The translations under genes and the position numbers were made by a program. The notes beneath the pieces are model-generated. The model did not search any database. It had not been told where the DNA came from and saw only the letters and a list, made by a program, of their open reading frames with translations. This document shows positions 57,161 to 64,000 of a DNA stretch of 64,000 nt, in pieces (positions within the stretch are counted from its first letter, which is position 1; every line of letters starts with the position of its first letter). Origin of the DNA: Thermodesulfovibrio thiophilus DSM 17215 (GTDB taxonomy: Bacteria; Nitrospirota; Thermodesulfovibrionia; Thermodesulfovibrionales; Thermodesulfovibrionaceae); the NCBI RefSeq assembly GCF_000423865.1, contig NZ_AUIU01000011.1, positions 248,001-312,000 on the forward strand. The letters are read 5' to 3'.

Positions 57161-58741
57161 TTGCACATCTCAGAGACAATTCATACTGACTATCTCATTA
57201 TTGGAAGCGGTGTTGCAGGATTAAGAGCATCAATTGAGCTTTGCAGTAAAGGAAATGTGCTTGTAGCGACAAAGGATTTACCAACTGAAAGTTCTACTGA
57301 ATATGCACAGGGGGGTGTAGCAGTTGCTTTAAGTGATGAAGATGAAATAGGCATACATTTTGAAGACACAATCAAGGCAGGAGATGGACTCTGTAATGAA
57401 GAAGCTGTAAAAATCCTTGTAAGCGAAGGACCTGAAAGAATAATAGAACTTATTAACTGGGGAGCTGAATTTGACAAGGAAGGTCTAAAGCTTTCATTTA
57501 CTCTTGAAGCAGCACATTCAAGAAAAAGAATTCTTCATGCTCATGGAGATTCCACTGGCAGGGAAATAGAGAGAGTTTTGATTAAAAAAGTTTCTACAAT
57601 GAGAAAGATAAAAAAAGCTTCTTTTGCAATGGCAGTTGATTTGATAGTTGAAGAGGGAAGATGCATTGGAGCATTACTTTTAAGAGGTAAAGAAATTATC
57701 AAATGTTTTTCAAAAGCAACAATACTGGCCACAGGTGGTGCTGGACAGGTTTATTCAAGAACAACAAATCCAAGAGTAATAACTGGTGATGGTATGGCAA
57801 TGGCCTTTAGGGCTGGTGGATATCTTAAAGATATGGAATTTGTTCAATTTCATCCAACAGCTCTTTATGCTCCAGGTATTCCAGCATTTCTTTTAAGTGA
57901 GGCAATGAGAGGTGAAGGAGCAATTCTCAGAAATATAAATGGTGAGACATTTATGAAAAATTATCATCCTCTTGGAGAGCTTGCTCCCAGAGATGTTGTT
58001 TCAAGAGCGATAGTATCTGAAATGATTAAAACACAATCAACTCATGTTTATCTTGATTTGACTCATCTTGATGAACATTTTTTAAAACAGAGATTCCCTA
58101 CAATATATTCAACCTGTTTGAAATTCAATTTTGATATAACAAAACAGTGGATTCCTGTTTCGCCAGCAGCTCATTTTATTATGGGAGGAGTAGAAACAGA
58201 TACAGATGGAAGAACAAATATTGAAGGATTATTTGCAGCAGGCGAAGTAGCATGCACAGGAGTTCATGGAGGAAATAGACTTGCAAGCAATAGTTTACTT
58301 GAGGGGCTTGTATATGGATATAGAGCTGCTCATGGAGCAATTAATTATGTTGAGGACAAACAACCGCCATCTTTAAATGATAAAGAAGTGATATCAGGAG
58401 AGATTCTTTATATGGATTCAGATGAAATAATGAATGTTAGGAAAGAATTGAGACAGACAATGTGGGAAAGAGTAGGTGTTATACGATGTGGAGAATCTCT
58501 AAGTATGGCTAAAAACAGAATAACTCCTGTTTATGATAAACTTTCAAAAGTAATTTTTCTTGATCCACTGGCACTGGAGCTGAAAAATATGATTACAGTA
58601 GATTTATTAATCACAGAATCGGCATTAGCCAGAAAAAATAGCGTGGGAGCACATTACAGAACTGATTATAAAGAAAAATTCCCTGGATGGGAAAAACATT
58701 TAAAGATTAGAAAGAGAGACAGATATATTGAAATCTTTTAA
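57161..58741 (+). CDS. nadB: L-aspartate oxidase
   Basis: 526 residues starting at TTG 57161, with GAGG eight bases upstream. The FAD-binding GSGVAGLRA (about 14-22), the succinate-dehydrogenase-type active-site stretches (HSRKRILHAHGDSTGRE, EGAILRN, APRDVVSRAI) and the HGGNRLASNSLLEG motif are present. It makes iminoaspartate for NAD synthesis. In an anaerobe fumarate is the likely electron acceptor. It overlaps pyk by 14 bases; nadA and nadC are not nearby. Confidence 0.94.
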   Translation: MHISETIHTDYLIIGSGVAGLRASIELCSKGNVLVATKDLPTESSTEYAQGGVAVALSDEDEIGIHFEDTIKAGDGLCNEEAVKILVSEGPERIIELINWGAEFDKEGLKLSFTLEAAHSRKRILHAHGDSTGREIERVLIKKVSTMRKIKKASFAMAVDLIVEEGRCIGALLLRGKEIIKCFSKATILATGGAGQVYSRTTNPRVITGDGMAMAFRAGGYLKDMEFVQFHPTALYAPGIPAFLLSEAMRGEGAILRNINGETFMKNYHPLGELAPRDVVSRAIVSEMIKTQSTHVYLDLTHLDEHFLKQRFPTIYSTCLKFNFDITKQWIPVSPAAHFIMGGVETDTDGRTNIEGLFAAGEVACTGVHGGNRLASNSLLEGLVYGYRAAHGAINYVEDKQPPSLNDKEVISGEILYMDSDEIMNVRKELRQTMWERVGVIRCGESLSMAKNRITPVYDKLSKVIFLDPLALELKNMITVDLLITESALARKNSVGAHYRTDYKEKFPGWEKHLKIRKRDRYIEIF

Positions 58742-60173
58742 TTTTAGACAAAATAAGAGAAAAGCAAAGATTGTCTGTACAATAGGCCCCGCGTCAGAAA
58801 GCAGAGAAATAATCCATCAGATGATAGAAAGCGGGATGGATGTTGCAAGGCTTAATTTTTCTCATGGTAATTATGAATGGTTTGAAAAGATGGTAAAAAT
58901 AATCCGTGAAGAAGCTAGAATCCTGCATAAATCAGTTTCAATTTTACAGGATCTTCAGGGTGTCAAAATCAGAATAAGTGATGTTGAAGATGACGAAATC
59001 CAGTTATACGAAGGAGAAATAATTGACATTTTTCCTGGTAATAAACTTACAACTGCTAACAAAATATTTATTTCTTATATGCCTCTATTGGAAGATGTAG
59101 AACCAGGAGAGGATATTTTAATAGATGATGGACTTTTGAAAATTAAGATAATAGATAAACTTCAGAATAGATTAAAAGGAAAAGTCATTGAAGGAGGTAT
59201 TCTCAAATCAAGAAAGGGTGTCAATCTTCCATTTACAAGAACCTCCATAAGTTCTTTTACTGAAAAAGACAAATCAGATCTCAATTTTGGAATTAAACTT
59301 GATGTTGACTACGTTGCAGTTTCATTTGTGAGATCTGCTTATGATATTGAGTTAATAAAAAAATGGGCACAGGAAAAGAATATTACTCTGCCACATTTGA
59401 TTGCCAAGATCGAAAAAAGAGAAGCGCTTAAAAATATTCATGAAATTCTTAATACTACAGATGGAATTATGGTTGCAAGGGGAGATCTTGGAGTTGAATT
59501 GCCTCCTGAGGAAGTTCCTTATTATCAGAAAATGCTTATAGATGTTGCCAATCAAAGCAAAAAGATTGTTATCACAGCAACTCAGATGCTTGAATCAATG
59601 AGAGAACATTCAAGACCAACAAGAGCAGAGGCAAGTGATGTTGCCAATGCTGTGCTTGATGGGACAGATGCTCTAATGCTTTCAGCAGAGACAGCCAGCG
59701 GAAAATATCCTGTAGAGTCAATTATAACTATGGATTCAATTATAAGTTTTACAGAACAAAAACTTGCAGATAAAATTAACACTATTTTTAAAGTAAGTAA
59801 ATATTTCCCTGAAGCAATAGCTTCTGGAGCAGTTAGAGTAGCACAGGACATAGAGGCAAAAGCAATTGTGGTTTTCACACATTCAGGATTTTCAGCATTA
59901 CTTATTTCCAAACTGAGACCTTTAATGCCGATAGTAGCTTTTACCCCAGAAGAAAAGGTCTACAGAAGACTTCCTCTTTTATGGGCTGTTGTTCCAAAAC
60001 ATATACCTAAAAAAATTGATATGATAGATAACTTATTTCTCAAAGAAACTGAAGCAGAACTAAAAGATTTAAGTCTTGTAAAAGATGGTGATGCTGTTGT
60101 ATTTGTAGCCAGCTCACCCTTTTTGGGCAATAAAAATGTGATTAGACTTCATAGAGTTGGAGATCCTTTATAA
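58728..60173 (+). CDS. pyk: Pyruvate kinase
   Basis: 481 residues, TTG start at 58728 within the end of nadB. Motifs KIVCTIGPAS, NFSHGNYEW, the active-site stretch LIAKIEKREAL, MVARGDLGVE and the NAVLDGTDALMLSAETASG stretch are complete, so it should be active. It makes pyruvate and ATP from phosphoenolpyruvate. It converges with the LysR gene with a 6-base overlap. Confidence 0.96.
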   Translation: MKSFNFRQNKRKAKIVCTIGPASESREIIHQMIESGMDVARLNFSHGNYEWFEKMVKIIREEARILHKSVSILQDLQGVKIRISDVEDDEIQLYEGEIIDIFPGNKLTTANKIFISYMPLLEDVEPGEDILIDDGLLKIKIIDKLQNRLKGKVIEGGILKSRKGVNLPFTRTSISSFTEKDKSDLNFGIKLDVDYVAVSFVRSAYDIELIKKWAQEKNITLPHLIAKIEKREALKNIHEILNTTDGIMVARGDLGVELPPEEVPYYQKMLIDVANQSKKIVITATQMLESMREHSRPTRAEASDVANAVLDGTDALMLSAETASGKYPVESIITMDSIISFTEQKLADKINTIFKVSKYFPEAIASGAVRVAQDIEAKAIVVFTHSGFSALLISKLRPLMPIVAFTPEEKVYRRLPLLWAVVPKHIPKKIDMIDNLFLKETEAELKDLSLVKDGDAVVFVASSPFLGNKNVIRLHRVGDPL

Positions 60174-61076
60174 AAGCAGATCTGAGTAAGGATAGTTTTT
60201 AAGATATGCTATAAATTCTTCAACAGCTGGAGAAAGAATTGTGTTTTTAGGTAAAACAATATAAAAATCTCGGGTTATTTTCCCCTCTTTTAGTTTAAGC
60301 ACTCTCAAATTTCCACATGATATTTCTTTGCGAATAGCCCATTTGGACACTATGGATAATCCAGTACCTCTTTCGACTGCTTCTTTTATGGAACCAGTAC
60401 TTCCAAGAATCAATGATATATGAAGATCAGAAACGCTGAGCCCATTTTCTGCAAGAAATTTTTCAATTATAACCCTTGTGCTGGAACCTTCTTCTCTTAT
60501 TACAAAAGGCTCTTTTATCACATCATAAATTGATACAGATTTCTGATGAGTTAGAGGATGTTCTGAAGAGCATATTACACACAATTCGTCAGAAATTATT
60601 GATTCAATAGAAAATTTGTTTTTCCCTGGCATTTCCGATATAATTCCAAAATCTATCATGCTTGAATTAAGCATTTCTAGAATTTTTCTTGCATTCCCGA
60701 TTGAAATACTCACTCTTATTTTTGGATGTCTTTTTTTGAAATCCACTGCAACTGCTGGAAGTATATAATTGCCAACTGTTGTACCTGCTCCTATTTTTAC
60801 ACAACCTTTTATTAAGCCTGTTATTTTACTTATTTCTTTTGCGGCTTCAGCATAGAGAGTTAAAATTTGTTTTGCATATTTGTAAAGTATTTCACCTGCT
60901 GGAGTGAGATTTATACTGCCTGATGATCTATCAAATAGTTTGGTTTCATATAATTCTTCAAGAGCCTGAATTTGTAAACTGACAGCAGGCTGAGTAAGAT
61001 GGATAATTTCTGAAGTCTTGGAAAAACTTTTAGTCTCAGCGACTGTGCAAAAAACCTTTAATTTGTGGTCTTCCAT
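60168..61076 (-). CDS. LysR-family transcriptional regulator
   Basis: 302 residues from ATG 61076 (a TTG two codons earlier is unlikely). The winged helix lies at residues 1-60 (KTSEIIHLTQPAVSLQIQALEEL), followed by a periplasmic-binding-type effector domain (about 90-295). The effector and targets are unknown; it faces pyk, not a divergent target. It has no Shine-Dalgarno sequence, and the -10 box ends 9 bases before the ATG. Confidence 0.92.
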   Translation of the reverse strand: MEDHKLKVFCTVAETKSFSKTSEIIHLTQPAVSLQIQALEELYETKLFDRSSGSINLTPAGEILYKYAKQILTLYAEAAKEISKITGLIKGCVKIGAGTTVGNYILPAVAVDFKKRHPKIRVSISIGNARKILEMLNSSMIDFGIISEMPGKNKFSIESIISDELCVICSSEHPLTHQKSVSIYDVIKEPFVIREEGSSTRVIIEKFLAENGLSVSDLHISLILGSTGSIKEAVERGTGLSIVSKWAIRKEISCGNLRVLKLKEGKITRDFYIVLPKNTILSPAVEEFIAYLKNYPYSDLLL

Positions 61077-61085
61077 AAACAATTA

Positions 61086-61114
61086 ATTTTACCATAAAAA
61101 TTTTTAATATGCAA
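61086..61114 (-). promoter_or_regulatory. Promoter of the LysR-family gene
   Basis: On the - strand TTGCAT (61114-61109) and TAAAAT (61091-61086) are 17 bases apart, with the ATG 9 bases after the -10 box. The predicted leader is only 2-3 bases. Confidence 0.6.
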
Positions 61115-61185
61115 CTAAAATTGTACCCTAAGGATTTGACAATTAAAATATCTTTTTATTAGGTTTATATAAACGGGGGAGGGGG

Positions 61186-61296
61186 ATGCTAGTGATGATA
61201 AAAAAGGTTCTTTTGAGCAGATCGAAAAAAAATATGGGAAAAGTCATAAAAACTTATATTTCTTCAATGTGGGAGGTGATTTATGCCTTTATATGA
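61186..61296 (+). CDS. Possible 36-residue leader ORF upstream of the FmdB-like gene
   Basis: An ATG at 61186 directly after a G-rich GGGGGAGGGGG opens a 36-codon frame (MLVMIKKVLLSRSKKNMGKV...) whose end overlaps the start of the FmdB-like gene by 14 bases. It is basic in its first half and has no recognisable domain. The spacing of the G-rich block is too short for an ideal ribosome-binding site, so this may be a leader peptide or nothing. Confidence 0.25.
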   Translation: MLVMIKKVLLSRSKKNMGKVIKTYISSMWEVIYAFI

Positions 61297-61465
61297 GTAC
61301 AGATGTAAAAATTGTAATACAACTTTTCAGCTACTTAAGTCGATAAACAGAAGGGATGATATGGAAAGGTGTCCTAAATGTGGAAGTATTGAGACTGAAC
61401 GAATTATTTCTCAATTTATGAGCAATATTAAATCATGTAGTTCACATAATTATTCAGGTGGTTGA
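61283..61465 (+). CDS. FmdB-family zinc ribbon protein
   Basis: 60 residues with the family start MPLYEYRCKNC and a second CPKC pair at about residues 36-39, forming a single zinc ribbon (C8/C11 and C36/C39). GGGAGG lies before the ATG. The family is often called a putative regulatory protein after FmdB of Methylophilus, but its role is unknown. No clear target gene is next to it. Confidence 0.85.
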   Translation: MPLYEYRCKNCNTTFQLLKSINRRDDMERCPKCGSIETERIISQFMSNIKSCSSHNYSGG

Positions 61466-61477
61466 AGAATTAGATAA

Positions 61478-61494
61478 AACGGTAGGTTACCGTT
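61478..61494. repeat. Short perfect inverted repeat after the FmdB-like gene
   Basis: AACGGTA (61478-61484), a GGT loop and TACCGTT (61488-61494). It lies 12 bases after the FmdB-like stop and 160 bases beyond the end of the oppositely oriented small gene. There is no T run on the + strand; on the - strand only TTTTAT follows. It may be a weak terminator or protein-binding site. Confidence 0.45.
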
Positions 61495-61654
61495 AAACAT
61501 GATATGATAAAATTGTTTTTTTGAATATACAAATCAAAAATAAGGAAGATTAATTGCACCAATTTTAGGCAAATAAAAAATTTTTCTGTTTTTATCAAGA
61601 CTTTGTAATAAGATTAACATAGTTTTTAACAAAATTTGTTTAAAACATGAAAGG

Positions 61655-61903
61655 TTATGAAATTTTAAGGAATTTTTCTCTGATAATTTCTCTGAGTTCT
61701 TCATCAGAAAGATCTGGTTCAGATAAAAAAAGTTCAATTAATCTTACAGAATTATTGGAAAGACAGTTTGGGCATATAGTATTAAGATGAATGGTGAAGC
61801 AGTCCATACAAAAAAAGGCTAATTTCAATGGAATAATGCACTTCCCAAATTTTTGTCTGATTGTGCATTTTTCTTCTATTTCAAATATTTTAGTTTTTTC
61901 CAT
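61655..61903 (-). CDS. Small cysteine-rich protein, possible zinc ribbon, unknown function
   Basis: 82 residues. Two CxxC pairs in the middle (CMDC and CPNC, separated by 9 residues) suggest a zinc ribbon; the acidic C-terminal third (SEPDLSDEELREIIREKF) looks helical. I do not recognise the family. There is no Shine-Dalgarno sequence, and TATAAT (61917-61912) ends 8 bases before the ATG, a near-leaderless layout seen elsewhere in the window. A 67-codon frame overlapping it in another - strand frame is discarded. Confidence 0.6.
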   Translation of the reverse strand: MEKTKIFEIEEKCTIRQKFGKCIIPLKLAFFCMDCFTIHLNTICPNCLSNNSVRLIELFLSEPDLSDEELREIIREKFLKIS

Positions 61904-61957
61904 CTGAAAATATTATATCAATTTTTACTGGTAATTTATGTCTATGGTTTAAAATTT

Positions 61958-61985
61958 TTAACATTAATATCTGTTCTGGTATAAT
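61958..61985 (+). promoter_or_regulatory. Promoter of aspS
   Basis: TTAACA (61958-61963) and a perfect TATAAT (61980-61985) are 16 bases apart. A leader of about 27 bases with TGGAGG precedes the aspS ATG at 62019. Confidence 0.6.
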
Positions 61986-62018
61986 AAAAATTTAGTAAAT
62001 CTGCAAGCTGGAGGATAA

Positions 62019-63803
62019 ATGCTTCGGGATAAATATTGTGCTGAGGTTAAAGAAGATGAAATTGGTAAAGAACTCAGGCTCTGTGGGTGGGTTTTTCGTA
62101 GAAGAGACCACGGAGGATTAATATTTATTGATTTGCGTGATAGAACAGGTATTGTTCAGATTGTTTTCAACCCTGAGTTTTCAATTGAAACCCACGAGAA
62201 AGCTCACAATTTAAGAAGTGAATATGTGATAGCAGTAAAAGGTATTCTTCGCAGAAGACCTGAAGGAACCGAAAATCCGGAATTGATGACTGGCAATGTA
62301 GAATTGTGGGCGCAGGAACTTGAAATACTAAGCAATTCAAAAGTTTTACCGTTTCAACTTGCTGAAGCTGAAGAAACAAGTGAGCTTTTGAGGTTGAAAT
62401 ATCGTTATCTTGATCTACGCAAAGCTGAAATGCAACGAAACTTTTTTATAAGGCATAGATTAACCATGACAGTTAGAAATTTTCTTGACAGTAAAGGTTT
62501 TATTGAAATAGAAACACCTATGCTTACTAAATCCACTCCTGAAGGGGCAAGAGATTTCCTTGTTCCAAGCAGGCTTAATCCGGGCACTTTTTATGCTCTG
62601 CCTCAATCCCCTCAGCTTTTTAAACAGATTCTTATGATGTCAGGCTTTGATAAATATTTCCAGATTGTCCGATGTTTTAGAGATGAAGATTTAAGGGCAG
62701 ACCGTCAACCAGAGTTTACACAGATTGATATGGAAATGTCTTTTGTAGAAATTAAAGATATTATTGAAATTACAGAAGAGATGTTAGCGGAAAACTTTAA
62801 AAATATACTTGGAGTTGAAGTTCTCCGACCATTTAAACAGCTTACTTACGATGAGGCGATGAACAGATATGGCTCGGATAAACCAGATCTGAGATTTGGA
62901 CTTGAAATTCATGATGTAAGTCAGATAGTACAACACTCTTCCTTTAAGGTATTTCTTGATACACTTGAAAGAGGTGGAGTTGTGAAAGCAATTAGAGGGC
63001 AAGGGCTGGCAATACTTTCACGAAGTGAGATAGATAAATTAACCGAGAAAGTTCAATCATTTGGTGCAAAAGGACTTGCATGGATAAAGCTTAAAAATGG
63101 CTTTGAATCGCCTATTGTAAAGTTCTTCCCAGAGCAGATTCTTAAAGAACTGGCTGAAAAGATAGGTGCGCAACAGGGCGATATGTTACTGTTTATTGCT
63201 GATAAAAAATCCATAACCAATGAAGTTATGGGCAGGCTCAGGCTTGAAATTGCTGAGATGTCTCGGATAAAGAGAGAAGGATTTGCATTTGCATGGATAT
63301 TAGATTTTCCTTTATTTGAGTGGAATGAAGATGAGAGACGATTTGTAAGTATGCATCATCCATTTACATCTCCAGAGGATAAACAGATTGAACAACTTCT
63401 CAATGTTTCAGATGAAGCCTTTAAAGATCCTCAGAGTACATTGAAAGATATAAAAGCAAAGGCATATGATATTGTGCTTAATGGTTATGAGCTCGGTGGC
63501 GGAAGTATTAGAATTCACAGGGCAGATATTCAAGATCGGATATTTAGAGTTCTTGGCATTCCAGAGGAAGAAGTAAAGAGAAGATTTGGTTTTTTTGTTG
63601 AAGCTCTTCAATATGGAGCACCTCCTCATGGTGGAATAGCTCTAGGATTAGACAGACTTGTTATGATTATGACAGGTGCAGATTCTTTAAGAGATGTTAT
63701 AGCCTTCCCAAAAACTCAAAGAGCTTTTTGCCCTATCAGTGAAGCACCTACCAACGTTGATTTAAAACAGTTAAGAGAGTTACATATAAAAATTGATGTT
63801 TAG
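62019..63803 (+). CDS. aspS: Aspartate--tRNA ligase
   Basis: 594 residues, the bacterial long form: an N-terminal OB-fold anticodon domain (about 1-110), class II motif 2 (FRDEDLRADRQPEFTQ) near 220, a GAD insertion domain (about 295-410) and motif 3 (GLDRLVMIM) near 545. The stretch ALPQSPQLFKQ is typical. It may charge both tRNA-Asp and tRNA-Asn if no AsnRS exists, which the window does not reveal. Own promoter and TGGAGG support the start. Confidence 0.97.
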   Translation: MLRDKYCAEVKEDEIGKELRLCGWVFRRRDHGGLIFIDLRDRTGIVQIVFNPEFSIETHEKAHNLRSEYVIAVKGILRRRPEGTENPELMTGNVELWAQELEILSNSKVLPFQLAEAEETSELLRLKYRYLDLRKAEMQRNFFIRHRLTMTVRNFLDSKGFIEIETPMLTKSTPEGARDFLVPSRLNPGTFYALPQSPQLFKQILMMSGFDKYFQIVRCFRDEDLRADRQPEFTQIDMEMSFVEIKDIIEITEEMLAENFKNILGVEVLRPFKQLTYDEAMNRYGSDKPDLRFGLEIHDVSQIVQHSSFKVFLDTLERGGVVKAIRGQGLAILSRSEIDKLTEKVQSFGAKGLAWIKLKNGFESPIVKFFPEQILKELAEKIGAQQGDMLLFIADKKSITNEVMGRLRLEIAEMSRIKREGFAFAWILDFPLFEWNEDERRFVSMHHPFTSPEDKQIEQLLNVSDEAFKDPQSTLKDIKAKAYDIVLNGYELGGGSIRIHRADIQDRIFRVLGIPEEEVKRRFGFFVEALQYGAPPHGGIALGLDRLVMIMTGADSLRDVIAFPKTQRAFCPISEAPTNVDLKQLRELHIKIDV

Positions 63804-63821
63804 TGTATAATTTTATAAATC

Positions 63822-64000
63822 ATGATAAAAATTCCAATTGATAAAGCAAAACCCGGAATCAAGATTGTCAAAGATATTGTAAATGAATCAGGTATGATTG
63901 TTGTTCCTGCTGGTAAAGAGCTTACAGAATCTTTAATAGATAAGCTTTCGATGATGAATATAGATTTTATATATGTTGAGGGGAAGAAAGAACTACCGCC
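63822..64000 (+). CDS. Start of a protein of unknown function, cut by the window edge
   Basis: The first 59 codons from ATG 63822 run off the right edge. The segment (MIKIPIDKAKPGIKIVKDIV...) resembles the short beta-rich N-terminal module often found before HD-type signalling domains or as a small stand-alone protein, with the pattern PG-x(n)-ESGMIVVPAGKELTESLIDKL. There is no Shine-Dalgarno sequence; TATAAT (63806-63811) ends 10 bases before the ATG. The assignment needs the missing part. Confidence 0.55.
   Translation, partial: MIKIPIDKAKPGIKIVKDIVNESGMIVVPAGKELTESLIDKLSMMNIDFIYVEGKKELP

Noticed and set aside
61534-61737. 67-codon open frame on the - strand
   Set aside because: It overlaps the small CxxC protein gene in another frame and is low-complexity, rich in Leu, Phe and Lys.

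Overview
The window is an AT-rich bacterial chromosome segment made of tightly packed operons, with many 1-30 base overlaps and frequent GTG and TTG starts. The gene content is that of an anaerobe using the Wood-Ljungdahl pathway: a CO dehydrogenase/acetyl-CoA synthase set (acsE-acsD-acsC-acsB), folD-metV-metF for the methyl branch, and lactate permease with two types of lactate dehydrogenase. It also has LPS export genes, a two-gene b/b' ATP synthase operon, and a membrane subunit fused to an octaheme cytochrome. This combination fits a Nitrospirota sulfate reducer such as Thermodesulfovibrio. That assignment is an inference, because no rRNA or dsr/apr gene lies in the window. I saw no tRNA, rRNA, CRISPR array, insertion sequence or phage gene.

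Layout. 1-8.7 kb (+): the end of a CoA-dehydratase activase-like protein, a 31-residue bS22/mS38-type ribosomal protein, a MetE-like protein, then tmk-holB-PSP1-metG-radC and glpX. 8.7-13.8 kb: a secreted nuclease diverging from aroK-aroB-phoB-phoR-like genes, then hisF. 13.8-22.4 kb (-): a possible oxygen/redox island. It holds a two-subunit cytochrome bd-like complex with an octaheme tail, then a separately promoted operon with an ODP-type diiron protein, a soluble chemoreceptor and a PhnD-PAS-GAF-PAS-GGDEF-EAL protein. 22.5-28.6 kb (-): acsEDCB and hisA. 28.7-33.3 kb (+): lptC-lptA-lptB-rpoN-hpf-rapZ. 33.3-39.3 kb (+): atpF'-atpF-atpH-atpA-atpG-atpD-atpC, without the a and c subunits, closed by a strong terminator. 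39.5-42.4 kb: an archaeal-style regulator/KaiC pair, a histone-deacetylase-like hydrolase and a PPC-domain protein. 42.5-49.6 kb (-): the lactate operon. 49.7-51.8 kb (-): argD-argF. 51.9-60.2 kb (+): fau-folE-folD-metV-metF-pilB-nadB-pyk. 60.2-64 kb: a LysR regulator, small zinc proteins, aspS and a gene cut by the window edge.

How it fits together. Lactate oxidation supplies pyruvate and electrons. The acs and folD/metV/metF genes link C1 units carried on tetrahydrofolate to acetyl-CoA. glpX and pyk serve gluconeogenesis and glycolysis, and the ATP synthase F1/b module and the heme complex serve energy conservation. A recurring regulatory trait is the near-leaderless start: ten genes have a -10-like hexamer only 5-10 bases before the start codon and no Shine-Dalgarno sequence, while most other genes have strong ones. 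The most interesting region is the neighbouring bd-like/octaheme complex and ODP-chemoreceptor-EAL operon, which together look like a sensing and response system for oxygen, iron or redox state.
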